64,000 nucleotides of DNA, taken from the NCBI RefSeq assembly GCF_016124325.1, contig NZ_WGNY01000015.1, positions 1-64,000 on the forward strand, written 5' to 3'. The translations under genes and the position numbers were made by a program. Positions 25,546 to 34,247 of this stretch are shown here, piece after piece. Each line of letters opens with the position of its first letter. The stretch's first letter is position 1. The notes beneath the pieces are model-generated. The model was not told the origin of the DNA and did not search any database. It was given only the letters and a program-made list of their open reading frames with translations. Source of the DNA: Phenylobacterium sp. GTDB lineage: Bacteria > Pseudomonadota > Alphaproteobacteria > Caulobacterales > Caulobacteraceae.

Positions 25546-26364
25546 CTACGTCTTGATCTTGTAGCCCGTGCGGAACATCCAAAGGCAGATCGCGCCGAGG
25601 GCGACGACGAGGATGGCCGTCATCGGGACCCCCACCCAGAGCCGCCCCTCCGCGTGGTCGATGAACCCGTACCGGAAACCATCGATCAGATAGAAGATCG
25701 GGTTGTAGTGGCTGAACGTCCGGAACGGCTCGGGCAGCCGCTCGACGAGGTAGAAGGTCCCCGACAGGAACGTCATCGGCATGATGACGAAGTTGGTGAC
25801 CGCGGCGATGTGGTCGAACTTCTCGCTCCACAGCCCCGCCATGATGCCCAGGAAGGCCATGATCAGGGCCGCGCCCAGGCCGAAGTAGAGCACCGCCCAG
25901 ACGTGGGCGATCGGCAGCTGCGCGAAGGGCAGGACCGCCGCCAGGCTGATGACGCCGACCAGGACCCCGCGCGTCGCGCCGCCGGCCCCGAAACCGATCA
26001 CATGCTCGACCGGCGAGAGCGGCGGGGTGATGAAGTCGCCCATCAGGCCGTTGAACTTGGCCTGCAGCAGCGACGAGGATGAGTTGGCGAAGGCGTTGCT
26101 CAGGATCTGCATCATGATCAGGCCGGGCGCCACGAAGGTGCCGTAGGCGATGTCATGCACGGCGCGCCCGCCGCCGACCGCCACCACGAACACCAGCATG
26201 TAGAGCAGCGCCGTCACCACCGGCGCGGCCAGGGTCTGGAACCCCACCTTGATGAAGCGCCGCACCTCGCGGACATAGAGGGTCTTCAGACCCTCCCAGT
26301 TCATCCCGTGGTAGGCGCGCGGCTGCGGCGGCAGCACCGTTTCGGCGATCGGCAGGTCTCGCAT
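25546..26364 (-). CDS. ABC-2 type transporter permease
   Basis: A 272-residue membrane protein with about six transmembrane segments and the ABC-2 pattern: a cytoplasmic N-terminus (GLKTLYVREVRRFIKV), MNxxFANSSSS-like loop, ATRGVLVGVISL, and the final NPIFYLIDGFRYGF. It resembles the YadH/NodJ group of export permeases. No ATPase gene is next to it in this window, so the partner must be encoded elsewhere. The start could also be an upstream ATG at 26424. It is divergent from gcrA. Confidence 0.85.
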   Translation of the reverse strand: MRDLPIAETVLPPQPRAYHGMNWEGLKTLYVREVRRFIKVGFQTLAAPVVTALLYMLVFVVAVGGGRAVHDIAYGTFVAPGLIMMQILSNAFANSSSSLLQAKFNGLMGDFITPPLSPVEHVIGFGAGGATRGVLVGVISLAAVLPFAQLPIAHVWAVLYFGLGAALIMAFLGIMAGLWSEKFDHIAAVTNFVIMPMTFLSGTFYLVERLPEPFRTFSHYNPIFYLIDGFRYGFIDHAEGRLWVGVPMTAILVVALGAICLWMFRTGYKIKT

Positions 26365-26585
26365 GGGCCGAGATGTGCGCCGTGGGCGCCGCTCGCGCAA
26401 GGGCGCCGCAATCTGATTCAACATCTAGTTTCTGTGGACGAACCGGATGGCGCCTATTGTGGTCGTTAGGGAGATGTTTACTACTGATAGTGGTTGGTGG
26501 GCGGTGAGTTAGCTCAACGCCACAAGATGTTGATGCCGGCCCCGTCTAGGGAGCGTCCGGCGAACCTCTGGGTGGGAGGCGAAAC

Positions 26586-27086
26586 ATGGGCTGGACCGAC
26601 GAACGGGTCGAACTCCTGAAGAAGCTCTGGCAGGACGGACTGTCCGCGAGTCAGATTGCGAAACAGCTTGGCGGGGTGACGCGCAACGCCGTCATCGGCA
26701 AGGTGCACCGCCTGGGCCTGTCGGGCCGCGCCGCGCCGTCGAAGCCGCAGCGCACGGTCTTCAAGGCCCCGCGCGCGGCGCGTCCGGCCGCCGCCGCGCC
26801 GTCGGTCCCGCGCCGCATCGCCGAGCCCGTGGCGGCCGCCGCCGCGCCAACGCCGGCGCGCTATGTGGACGAGACCCCCGGGACGGCCACGGTGCTGACC
26901 CTGGGCGCCCACATGTGCAAGTGGCCGATCGGCGATCCTTCGCTCGACAACTTCACCTTCTGCGGCCGTCGCACCGACGAAGGCCCCTACTGCCACGAGC
27001 ACGCGCAGGTCGCCTATCAGCCGGCCCAGACCAAGAAGAAATCCAGCGCCGCCGAGCTCGCCCGGAGCCTGCGCCGCTACATCTGA
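26586..27086 (+). CDS. gcrA: Cell cycle regulator GcrA
   Basis: A 166-residue global regulator confined to alphaproteobacteria. The N-terminal DNA-binding domain (WTDERVELLKKLWQDGLSAS, then GGVTRNAVIGKVHRLGL) is diagnostic. An alanine/proline-rich linker leads to the cysteine-bearing C-terminal domain (MCKWPIGDP, FCGRRTDEG, YCHEHAQVAY) that contacts sigma-70. In Caulobacter GcrA acts with CcrM methylation at GANTC sites. GGGAGG lies 8 bp before the ATG. A GATTC occurs in the upstream gap at 26415-26419. No clear CtrA full site is seen before it. Confidence 0.97.
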   Translation: MGWTDERVELLKKLWQDGLSASQIAKQLGGVTRNAVIGKVHRLGLSGRAAPSKPQRTVFKAPRAARPAAAAPSVPRRIAEPVAAAAAPTPARYVDETPGTATVLTLGAHMCKWPIGDPSLDNFTFCGRRTDEGPYCHEHAQVAYQPAQTKKKSSAAELARSLRRYI

Positions 27087-27126
27087 GATCCGCCGACGCG
27101 GCGGCCAGACTATCCGTTGGGGATGG

Positions 27127-27183
27127 GAACGCGTCCGGAGCCGAAGCTGCGCGAGCAGCCTCAGGGCCGGGCGCGTTCTTTTT
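27127..27183 (+). terminator. Nested-hairpin terminator after gcrA
   Basis: The outer stem is GAACGCGTCCGG (27127-27138) with CCGGGCGCGTTC (27167-27178), 11 of 12 paired plus one G-T. It is followed at once by TTTTT. Inside is a second hairpin, GCTGC-GCGA-GCAGC, with a GNRA tetraloop. This is a longer and more structured terminator than usual and might belong to a small RNA. Confidence 0.75.
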
Positions 27184-27197
27184 CGTAGGGGCGGCGC

Positions 27198-28145
27198 GTG
27201 GCCTGGACCCTGATGTACCTGGCCTGGGCGGGCGGCCTGCTCGGCCCCATCGCCGCGTGGTGGGCCTGGATGCGGCTTGGCCGGAAGCGGCCGCGGCTCC
27301 GCATCGGCGGACTTGCCCTGTTCGCGCTCCTCTACGGGCTGGGCGTCTGGGCGTTCCTGATCGAACCCGAGATCCTGGTCGTCCGGCGGGTGACGATCGA
27401 GAGTCCGGCCTGGCGCGGACCGCCCCTGCGGATCGGCGTGCTGGCCGACACGCATGTCGGCGCGCCGCACGTCGACGATCGCAGGGTGGTGCGTGTGGCC
27501 GCCCGGATGACCCGCGAAGACCCCGACGTCATCGTCCTCGTCGGCGACTACGTGGGCGGCCACCTCGCGGCCGGGGCCCGGAGCGCCGATGACAAGGCCG
27601 AGATCGCGCGGGGCGTCGCCGCCCTCAGCGGCGCGCAGGCGCGGTTCGGACGCTTCGCGGTGCTGGGCAATCACGACTGGTGGTACGACGGCCGCGAGAT
27701 CGAGGCCCAACTCTGGAAGGCCAAGACGCCTGTGCTGGAGAACTACGCCCAGCGTATCGACCGGCCCGAAGGCGCGTTCTGGATCGCCGGCCTCGCCGAT
27801 TTCGCGTCGTTGAGGGCGCAACCGTCGGCGCACGACGCACTCGCCGCCGTGCCGGCCGGCGAACCCGTGATCGTCCTGACCCATTGGCCCGACGCGTTTC
27901 CCCAGGTCCCGCGGAGCGTGGCCCTGACGATCGCGGCGCATTCGCACTGCGGCCAGGTGAACCTTCCCTTCATCGGGCGGCCCATCACGCCCTCGCCCGG
28001 CGCGGCCCGCTGGCCCTGCGGGCGCTACGACGTCGACGGCAAAATCCTCTACGTCACCGGCGGACTGGGCGTTTCGATCCTGCCCGTGCGGTTCCGCGCG
28101 CCACCCGAGATCGTCATCGTGACCCTGAGCCGGGGGCGCGGCTAG
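27198..28145 (+). CDS. Membrane-anchored metallophosphoesterase (YkuE/YaeI-like)
   Basis: A 315-residue protein with two N-terminal transmembrane segments (about residues 5-22 and 38-55) and a calcineurin-like phosphoesterase domain. Metal ligands appear in order: ADTHVG, VGDYVGGH, LGNHDWWYDG, VLTHWPD and AAHSHCGQ. Relatives include UDP-diacylglucosamine pyrophosphohydrolases and phosphodiesterases; the substrate here is unknown. The start is GTG at 27198 with AGGGG upstream. The TAG stop overlaps the first bases of the repeat at 28142. Confidence 0.87.
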   Translation: MAWTLMYLAWAGGLLGPIAAWWAWMRLGRKRPRLRIGGLALFALLYGLGVWAFLIEPEILVVRRVTIESPAWRGPPLRIGVLADTHVGAPHVDDRRVVRVAARMTREDPDVIVLVGDYVGGHLAAGARSADDKAEIARGVAALSGAQARFGRFAVLGNHDWWYDGREIEAQLWKAKTPVLENYAQRIDRPEGAFWIAGLADFASLRAQPSAHDALAAVPAGEPVIVLTHWPDAFPQVPRSVALTIAAHSHCGQVNLPFIGRPITPSPGAARWPCGRYDVDGKILYVTGGLGVSILPVRFRAPPEIVIVTLSRGRG

Positions 28146-28260
28146 AGCCCGTCAGGGTGAAGTGGATGCCAGTTCACCCGCCCGGACGGGCTCTACACTC
28201 TTGAAGATCGAGCCTTCTCGTCCGGATCAGGTGATTCCACCTGATCCGGGAAGGCTCTAG
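28142..28260. repeat. CIR-like intergenic element, family C copy 1 (119 bp)
   Basis: This element is bounded by CTAG at both ends. The left half is AGAGCCCGTC (28144-28153) paired with GACGGGCTCT (28185-28194). The right hairpin has perfect 12-bp arms CCGGATCAGGTG (28222-28233) and CACCTGATCCGG (28238-28249) around ATTC, so GATTC (a CcrM site) is at the tip. The copy at 57210-57328 has the same length. It separates the metallophosphoesterase gene from xseA, and its left CTAG supplies the former's stop codon. Confidence 0.88.
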
Positions 28261-28269
28261 GCTGGCGCC

Positions 28270-29724
28270 ATGACCGCCGAGCCCCTCACGGACGAAACCG
28301 GCAACGCCCGGCCCTATTCCGTCTCCGAGCTGGCGTTCGCGCTCAAGCGGACGCTGGAGGACGCCTACGGCTTCGTGCGCCTGCGCGGCGAGCTGTCGAA
28401 GGTGACCCACCACTCCAACGGCCACGTCTACCTCACCCTGAAGGACGAGAAGGCGGCCATCGACGGGGTGGTCTGGCGCGGCCAGGTGCGGGGCCTGTCG
28501 ATCCGGCCCGAGCAGGGCCTGGAGGTGGTGGTCACCGGCAAGATCACCGCCTATCCGCAGGGCTCGCGCTACCAGATCGTCATCGAGACCATGGAGGCGG
28601 CCGGGATCGGCGCCCTGCTCGCCCAGCTGGAACGGCTGAAGGCGCGGCTGGCGGCCGAGGGGCTGTTCGAGGCCGCGCGCAAGAAGCCGCTGCCCGAGAC
28701 GCCGTCGGTGGTGGGGGTGGTGACCAGTCCGACCGGGGCGGTGATCCGCGACATCCTGCACCGCATCCGCGACCGCTGGCCCTGCCGGGTGATCGTCTGG
28801 CCGGTGGTGGTCCAGGGCGACCAGGCCGCCGCCCAGGTGGCCGCGGCGGTGCGCGGGTTCGCCGCCCTGCCCGAGACGGGGCCGGTCCCGCGGCCCGACG
28901 TGCTGATCGTGGCGCGCGGCGGCGGCTCGGTGGAGGACCTCTGGCCGTTCAACGACGAGGCGCTGGCCCGCACGGTGGCCGACTGCCCGATCCCGCTGAT
29001 CAGCGCCGTGGGCCACGAGACCGACACCACCCTGATCGACTTCGTCTCCGACCGCCGCGCGCCGACGCCGACGGCGGCGGCCGAGATGGCGACGCCGGTG
29101 CTGGCCGAACTGAAGGCCCTGACCGCCGACCTTGGCGCGCGGATGCATCGCTGCGCGGCGCGCCTCGTCGAGGATCGGCGAGGCCGGATCGACCACGCCA
29201 GCCGGGCGCTGAAGCGCGTGCCGGACCTCGTGGAGCTGGCCGCCCAGCGGTTCGGCATCGCTTCCAGCCGGCTCGCGGCGGGCCTCGACCGCAACGCCGC
29301 CCTCCACGAGCGCGCCCTGGTCGCGGTCTCCAGCCGGCTGACGCCGCTGCTGCTCCAGCGGCCGCAGGCCGTTCAGCGGGAACGGCTGGAGCGCCTGGCC
29401 GAGCGACTGGCGCCCAGCATGGTCCGTCGCCTGGAACGGCTCGACGAGCGGCTGGCGGCCCTGTCGAAGCTGTATCTCTCGGTCGACCCGGACCGGCCCC
29501 TGCAACGCGGCTTCGCCCGGGTGACGCGCGCCGACGGCTCGCTGGTCCATGCCGGCGCCTCGCTGGAGAGCGGCGAAGAGGTGGCCATCAAGTTCGGCGA
29601 CGCCGTCACCCGCCAGGCGGTGATCGACGGCGCAGGCGCGCCCGAAACCGCCCCCAAGCCGGCGCGGACCAAGGCCAGGCCGGCGGGACCTGCCGGAGGC
29701 CCGGCGCAGGGCGATCTGTTCTGA
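28270..29724 (+). CDS. xseA: Exodeoxyribonuclease VII large subunit
   Basis: A 484-residue nuclease subunit. An N-terminal OB fold ([22 protein letters not shown]) is followed by the catalytic domain with [32 protein letters not shown] and [17 protein letters not shown], then a long helical part and a C-terminal tail. With XseB it degrades single-stranded DNA. xseB is not in this window. The start lies 10 bp after a repeat element whose GATTC site is about 35 bp upstream. Confidence 0.96.
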   Translation: MTAEPLTDETGNARPYSVSELAFALKRTLEDAYGFVRLRGELSKVTHHSNGHVYLTLKDEKAAIDGVVWRGQVRGLSIRPEQGLEVVVTGKITAYPQGSRYQIVIETMEAAGIGALLAQLERLKARLAAEGLFEAARKKPLPETPSVVGVVTSPTGAVIRDILHRIRDRWPCRVIVWPVVVQGDQAAAQVAAAVRGFAALPETGPVPRPDVLIVARGGGSVEDLWPFNDEALARTVADCPIPLISAVGHETDTTLIDFVSDRRAPTPTAAAEMATPVLAELKALTADLGARMHRCAARLVEDRRGRIDHASRALKRVPDLVELAAQRFGIASSRLAAGLDRNAALHERALVAVSSRLTPLLLQRPQAVQRERLERLAERLAPSMVRRLERLDERLAALSKLYLSVDPDRPLQRGFARVTRADGSLVHAGASLESGEEVAIKFGDAVTRQAVIDGAGAPETAPKPARTKARPAGPAGGPAQGDLF

Positions 29725-29752
29725 GGCCGGCCGACGCGCTAAATAGGCGGGC

Positions 29753-29971
29753 ATGAACGCCCACGACCGGAACCTCTCGGCCAACGACCTCGCCAAGCTG
29801 CACTACGGCGACGGCGACTATGCGGTGCTGCGCCCCGGGCGCTACGTGGTCTGCGCCGTCACCGGCCAGAAGATCCCGCTGGAACACCTCCGCTACTGGA
29901 GCGCCGAGTTGCAGGAGGCCTACGCCGGGCCCGCCGAGGCGCTGAAGCGCTGGCAGGAGACGCAGGGCTAG
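29753..29971 (+). CDS. DUF2093 domain protein
   Basis: A 72-residue protein fitting DUF2093, a small family found mainly in alphaproteobacteria: AKLHYGDGDYAVLRPGRYV, CAVTGQKIPLEHLRYWS and a short C-terminal helix. Function unknown. It follows xseA by 28 bp and is probably cotranscribed. Its stop overlaps the convergent acyltransferase gene by 4 bp. Confidence 0.9.
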   Translation: MNAHDRNLSANDLAKLHYGDGDYAVLRPGRYVVCAVTGQKIPLEHLRYWSAELQEAYAGPAEALKRWQETQG

Positions 29972-30882
29972 TTGCGCCGGTAGACCTCGTTCGGCCAGCG
30001 CCGGTGGACCCAGAACCACTCGGTCGGCCGCGCCCGGACGCGATCCTCGATGAAGGCGTTGATGCGCCGCACGCCGGCGGCGATGTCGGCGCTGCGGTCG
30101 CCGGTGTCCTCCAGCCGGATGGGCTCGTGGACGACCACCTTGAAGCGCGCGCCCGGCCCCGTGCGCTGCACGCTGAGCGGTTGGATCGGGACGCCGAACC
30201 GCAGGGCGAAGGTCGACGGCCCCGGCGCGGTGTGGGCCATGACCCCGAACAGGGGCGCGGCGACCCCGCCGTTGAACTTCTGGTCGTTCATCAGCGCGAC
30301 GGACTCACCCCGCTCGATGGCGCGGACCAGCTCGCGCGCGCCCTCCAGCCCCTTGGGCGCGAACAGCCGCACGCCGTAGCGGAAGCGGTTCCTGCGGACC
30401 CGCTCGTCGACATAGGGATTGTTCATGGCCCGGTAGGTCACCTGGCAGGGGACGCCCGCCCCGACGATGGCCGCCGCCATCATCTCGAAGTTGGAAAAAT
30501 GGCCCGAGATGAACACCACCGGGCCGTCGCCGGCGGCGATCGCCTGGAGGCGTTCGCGGCCCTCGACTTCCAGCCGCCCTGTGTCGGCGACGATACGGTC
30601 GACAATCGCGAACTCGGCTAGGGATCGCCCCAATTCGGCCCACTGAGCATGGAGGAGTTGGTTAATCTCGCCGTCGTCGGCGTCGGGGAATGCGATGCGG
30701 AGGTTCCGCTCGGCCACACGATTCGCACTGGTTAACGGCCCGAGCAGACCGAATAGCCAGGCGCCTGAATTCGATACAGAATCTATGGGAAACAGGCGGG
30801 CCAGTGCGGAAACCGCATCAAATAGTGCGGCTTCGAGCATCCAAATCAAAACCGACACGTATGAATGGTTAGGTGCGGCCAT
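29968..30882 (-). CDS. Lysophospholipid/lipid A acyltransferase (LpxL/HtrB family)
   Basis: A 304-residue inner-membrane acyltransferase. The catalytic H-x4-D/E motif is His128-x4-Glu133 in SGHFSNFE. The family segments ERNLRIAFPD (near 58), RNRFRYGVRLF, NDQKFNGG and WFWVHRRW are present. It probably adds a secondary fatty acid to lipid A or a related envelope lipid. AGGA lies 8 bp before the ATG at 30882. It is divergent from an XRE regulator. Confidence 0.88.
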   Translation of the reverse strand: MAAPNHSYVSVLIWMLEAALFDAVSALARLFPIDSVSNSGAWLFGLLGPLTSANRVAERNLRIAFPDADDGEINQLLHAQWAELGRSLAEFAIVDRIVADTGRLEVEGRERLQAIAAGDGPVVFISGHFSNFEMMAAAIVGAGVPCQVTYRAMNNPYVDERVRRNRFRYGVRLFAPKGLEGARELVRAIERGESVALMNDQKFNGGVAAPLFGVMAHTAPGPSTFALRFGVPIQPLSVQRTGPGARFKVVVHEPIRLEDTGDRSADIAAGVRRINAFIEDRVRARPTEWFWVHRRWPNEVYRRN

Positions 30883-30986
30883 CCCGTCTTCCTAGGCGCG
30901 GTCGCCCATGGTCGGCAATGGAGGCTGCTGGCGTGCGAATTGCGATGTCTCAACCACGGAGTCCCGAAGCGGGACGCAGGGAAGTC

Positions 30987-31382
30987 ATGGCCGGGGATTC
31001 CATGGACGAGATCGACATCCATCTGGGTCGGCGCCTTCGCCGCCGCCGCCGCCTGCTGGGGCTCACCCAGCAGGAACTGGCGCATGCCTGCGGCGTGCGC
31101 TTCCAGCAGATTCAAAAGTACGAATGCGCCGCCAACCGCATGTCGGCCGCCCGCCTGTGGCAGCTGGCCGCGGTGCTGGAGGTGCCGGTCAGCTACTTCT
31201 ACGAAGGGCTGACGCGCGACCAGCGCGAGACGATGGGCATCGAAACCGCCTCGTCCGCCAACGAGACCCTGGCGAGCAAGGAGACGCAGGACCTGATCCA
31301 TGCGAACTACCAGCTCGGCGAACGGCCCCGCCGCCGCCTCCTGGACCTCGCCAAGGCGATGAACGGCGAGATCGAGGCTTAA
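30987..31382 (+). CDS. XRE-family transcriptional regulator (PraR-like)
   Basis: A 131-residue regulator. The HTH_3 domain spans about residues 10-68 (IHLGRRLRRRRRLLGLTQQE, FQQIQKYECAANRMSAARLW), followed by VPVSYFYEGL and a helical tail. The IDIHLG opening and FQQIQKYE signature are shared with alphaproteobacterial regulators such as rhizobial PraR. Target genes are unknown; candidates are itself and the divergent acyltransferase. The ATG at 30987 or 31002 could be the start. Confidence 0.82.
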   Translation: MAGDSMDEIDIHLGRRLRRRRRLLGLTQQELAHACGVRFQQIQKYECAANRMSAARLWQLAAVLEVPVSYFYEGLTRDQRETMGIETASSANETLASKETQDLIHANYQLGERPRRRLLDLAKAMNGEIEA

Positions 31383-31413
31383 GCCCGGAGCCAAGCCGGG
31401 GTAAGGCGGTCGC

Positions 31414-32241
31414 ATGACCGCCTCCGACCCCGCGCCCCTCGCCGAACCTCGCCTGTCGCAGCTCGACGCCTTCCTGGTCGAGCTGAACCACGCCGCGGCG
31501 AAGGCGATCCTGCCCCTGTTCCGCGGCGAGCACGGCGTCACCAACAAGCTGGAACGGGGCTTCGACCCCGTCACCGAGGCCGACAAGGGCGCCGAGCGCG
31601 CCATCCGCGCCCTCATCTCCGAGCGCTTTCCCGACCATGGCGTCATCGGCGAGGAGTACGGCGAGGATCGGCCGGACGCCGAGTTCGTCTGGGTCCTCGA
31701 TCCCGTCGACGGCACGCGGGCCTTCATCGCCGGCCTGCCGCTCTGGACCACCCTCATCGGACTTCGCTTCCAGGGCCGCCCGGTCCTGGGTTCGATCGGC
31801 CAGCCGTTCCTGGGCGAGACCTACATCGGCCACGCCGGCGGCTCGCGACTGATCGGCCCGGGCGGGACCCGCCCGCTGAAGGTGCGCCCCTGTCCCGATC
31901 TGGGCGGCGCCCTGATCGCCACCACCGATCCCGAAGGCTGCTTCAACGACGCGGAGATGCGCGCCTGGCGCGCCGTCCGGAAGGCGTCGCGGCTCGCGCG
32001 GCTGGGCTGCGACGCCTATGCCTACGCCATGGTCGCCGCTGGCGCGATGGACCTGGTCGTCGAGGCGGGGCTCCAGGCCTGGGACATCGACGCGGCCATC
32101 CCCGTGATCCAGGGCGCCGGCGGGCTGACCACCGACTGGCGCGGCGAGCCCGTGGGCGCGCACGGCGGCCAGATCGCCATCGCCGGCGACCCCGCCTGCC
32201 TGGAGGCGGCGCTGACGGCGCTGCGCCCGGCCGCGGCCTGA
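31414..32241 (+). CDS. hisN: Histidinol-phosphatase, inositol monophosphatase type (HisN)
   Basis: A 275-residue Mg-dependent phosphatase. Metal-binding motifs of the IMPase family are visible: IGEEYGED, WVLDPVDGTRAF and AWDIDAAIPVI. The overall sequence matches the HisN group that removes phosphate from histidinol phosphate in histidine synthesis in bacteria lacking HisB-type phosphatases. It ends 6 bp from the convergent alpha/beta hydrolase gene. Confidence 0.87.
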   Translation: MTASDPAPLAEPRLSQLDAFLVELNHAAAKAILPLFRGEHGVTNKLERGFDPVTEADKGAERAIRALISERFPDHGVIGEEYGEDRPDAEFVWVLDPVDGTRAFIAGLPLWTTLIGLRFQGRPVLGSIGQPFLGETYIGHAGGSRLIGPGGTRPLKVRPCPDLGGALIATTDPEGCFNDAEMRAWRAVRKASRLARLGCDAYAYAMVAAGAMDLVVEAGLQAWDIDAAIPVIQGAGGLTTDWRGEPVGAHGGQIAIAGDPACLEAALTALRPAAA

Positions 32242-32247
32242 GCCGCC

Positions 32248-33858
32248 TCAGGCCTTCTTCGGCGCGGGCTTCTTCGCGGCAGGCTTCTTCGCGGCGGGCG
32301 CCTTGGCCGCGGGCTTCTTGGCGGCCGGCGCCTTCGGGGCGGCGACCTTAGCCGGAGCCGCCTTCGCCGCGGCAGGCTTGGCCGCCGCTGGCTTGGCCGC
32401 GGGGGCCTTGGCCGTCGAAGCCTTGGCGGGGGCCTTCTTGGGCGCGGCGGCCTTTGCCGGCGCCGACTTGGCGGGAGCCGCCTTCGCCGCGACCTTCTTC
32501 ACCGGAGCCTTCTTCACCGCCGCCGGCTTCGCAGCCGCCGCCTTGGGCGCAGCGGCCGGCTTCGCGGCGGGCGCGGCCTTGGCGGTCGCGGCCTTGGGGG
32601 CGGCGGGGGCCTTCCTCGCCGCAGGCTTGGCGGCCGGCTTCGCCGCTACGGCCTTGGGGGCGGTGGCCTTGGGGGCGGCCGGCTTAGCTGCCGGCTTGGC
32701 CGCGGCCTTCGGAGCGGGTTTCGCCGCCGCCTTGGCGGCGGGCTTGCTGGCCGGCGCCTTCTTCGCCGGGGCCTTCTTCGCCGCGGGCTTCGGGGCCGCG
32801 GCCGCCGGGGCTGGCGCGGGAGTCGGCGCCGGAGCCGGCGTGGGCGGCGCCTCCGCGGCGGGGGCGGGCGCGGCGGGGGCCGCGGGCTTGGGGGCCTCGG
32901 CGGGCTTCGGCGCGGCCCTGCCCGTGAGCGCGTCGAACACTCGCAAGAAGATGTTACGCATGTCGTCCGTCTCCATGAGGATTTCGTGGTAGGCGCCGGG
33001 AACGGTGATCAGGCGCCCCTGGGGGAGGTTGCGGGCCGCGGCGGCCTGGGCGGCGTTGTCGACGAGCGCGTCCTCGCCGGCCGAGAGGATATCCACCGGG
33101 ACCGTGATGGCCCGCAGGCGCTCGGGGTGGGCGAGGAAGGCCGTGGCCTTCAGCGCGAAATCCAGCCAGCCCCAGGTGGGCCCGCCCAGCGCGAGGTCGG
33201 GATTGGCCCGGATCTGCGCGCGATGCCGGGCGAAGCGACGGGGATCGTGCGTCAGCACATTGCCCTCGAACGCGTCGTCGAACGGCGCGCCCTTCTGGCC
33301 CAGCAGGTAGCGGCCGGCGCGGCCCAGGCCGAGGTTGAGCGCGGTCAGCGCGCGGGCGACGGGGGGCGCGAAGCCGTTGAACTGGAGGCCCAGCATCGGG
33401 GCCGAGAGCACCGCCCCGGCGAAACGCCGCTCGCCGCTGGCCATGGCGAGCAAGGTGAGGCAGCCGCCCATGGAGTGGCCGACCGCGATCCAGGGCTGGG
33501 GGAGCCGGTCCTCGTAGGCGTTGAGCAGGCGGCGGAAGTCCTCGAGGAAAGCCCGGTATCCGCGCGCGTGACCCTTCAGCCGGTCGGGCAGTTCGCGCGC
33601 CGACAGCCCCTGGCCGCGCCAGTCGTGGGCCAGCACGACGAAGCCGCGATCCATGAAGTCGCCGATGGTCTCATAGTACTTCTCGATCGGCTCGGTGCGC
33701 CCGCCCGACAGGACGACCGAGCCGCGGGGGCGGTCGCCGGGCGGCGTGAACAGGGCCGCGCGCAGCTTCGCGCCGCCGGAGCCCACGAACCAGTCGGCCT
33801 CCGCGCCGGGCGGAACGGGATCCTCGGGAATGTCGACGAGAGGCGCGGTTTCGAACAT
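32248..33858 (-). CDS. Alpha/beta hydrolase with histone-H1-like C-terminal tail
   Basis: A 536-residue two-part protein. Residues 1 to about 312 form a serine hydrolase of the monoglyceride lipase/lysophospholipase type, with LSGGRTEPIEKYYETI, HDWRGQG, nucleophile Ser129 in VGHSMGGC, the late acid in AGEDALVDN and His in GAYHEILME. From about residue 313 to the end, 224 residues are almost only Ala, Pro and Lys, first as proline-rich linker and then as AAKPAAK- and KKAPAKK-type repeats like histone H1 or bacterial AlgP/Hc1 proteins. The tail would bind DNA or another polyanion. The frame is intact. It is followed, or rather preceded by 6 bp, by an SCP2 gene on the same strand. Confidence 0.88.
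   Translation of the reverse strand: MFETAPLVDIPEDPVPPGAEADWFVGSGGAKLRAALFTPPGDRPRGSVVLSGGRTEPIEKYYETIGDFMDRGFVVLAHDWRGQGLSARELPDRLKGHARGYRAFLEDFRRLLNAYEDRLPQPWIAVGHSMGGCLTLLAMASGERRFAGAVLSAPMLGLQFNGFAPPVARALTALNLGLGRAGRYLLGQKGAPFDDAFEGNVLTHDPRRFARHRAQIRANPDLALGGPTWGWLDFALKATAFLAHPERLRAITVPVDILSAGEDALVDNAAQAAAARNLPQGRLITVPGAYHEILMETDDMRNIFLRVFDALTGRAAPKPAEAPKPAAPAAPAPAAEAPPTPAPAPTPAPAPAAAAPKPAAKKAPAKKAPASKPAAKAAAKPAPKAAAKPAAKPAAPKATAPKAVAAKPAAKPAARKAPAAPKAATAKAAPAAKPAAAPKAAAAKPAAVKKAPVKKVAAKAAPAKSAPAKAAAPKKAPAKASTAKAPAAKPAAAKPAAAKAAPAKVAAPKAPAAKKPAAKAPAAKKPAAKKPAPKKA
32251..32920 (-). repeat. Low-complexity coding repeat (Ala/Pro/Lys tail)
   Basis: This is the part of the hydrolase gene encoding the lysine-rich tail. 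Degenerate units of 12-18 bp such as GCCGCGGGCTTG and GCGGCCTTGGC recur on the plus strand. Such tracts often vary in length between strains through slippage or recombination. Confidence 0.8.
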
Positions 33859-33864
33859 CGCCGG

Positions 33865-34173
33865 CTAGGCCGCCTTCTCGAACAGCGCCTGGATCTGCGG
33901 TTGCAGGCTGAAGGCCAGGCCCATGTCCGACAGCTTCATCCGGCCGGTCATCATCGCCCGCATGGGATCCAGTTCGCCCTTGCCGAGACGCACGAGGTCG
34001 GCCCGGCTCACCGACACGACGAGGTCGGCCGGAAGATCCTCGTTGGTGACTTCGGCGCCGCGCACATGGATCACGCCCTCGCCCCGGAGGTCGAGCTTGA
34101 CCGGACGCGACAAGCCCTCGCCGGCCGCGACGGCCCGGCGGATGCGCTCGGTCAATTCCTCCAGACTGGCCAT
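33865..34173 (-). CDS. SCP2 sterol-carrier-like protein
   Basis: A 102-residue protein that fits the SCP2 lipid-binding fold: a first helix (LEELTERIRRAVA), beta strands with VKLDLRGEGVIHV, ADLVVSVSRADLVRLGKGELD, and the closing RMKLSDMGLAFSLQPQIQALF. It would bind a hydrophobic ligand. It lies 6 bp upstream of the lipase-like hydrolase gene on the same strand, so the two are probably an operon and may handle the same lipid. Confidence 0.85.
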   Translation of the reverse strand: MASLEELTERIRRAVAAGEGLSRPVKLDLRGEGVIHVRGAEVTNEDLPADLVVSVSRADLVRLGKGELDPMRAMMTGRMKLSDMGLAFSLQPQIQALFEKAA

Positions 34174-34247
34174 CCCCCGAAGCGCTCCAGAATCCCTTCC
34201 GGGAGCTTCGCCGCGCCCGGCGGTTGTGTAAACCGCCTGTGACGGGA

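Noticed and set aside
26507-26530. TTAGCTCAACGCC string resembling a tRNA D-arm
   Set aside because: No acceptor stem, anticodon arm or T-arm can be folded around it. No tRNA gene was recognised anywhere in the window.
26425-26585. CtrA or DnaA sites before gcrA
   Set aside because: TTAG-N7-TTTA and a TGTGGAC stretch are present but each differs from consensus at two or more positions, too weak to call.
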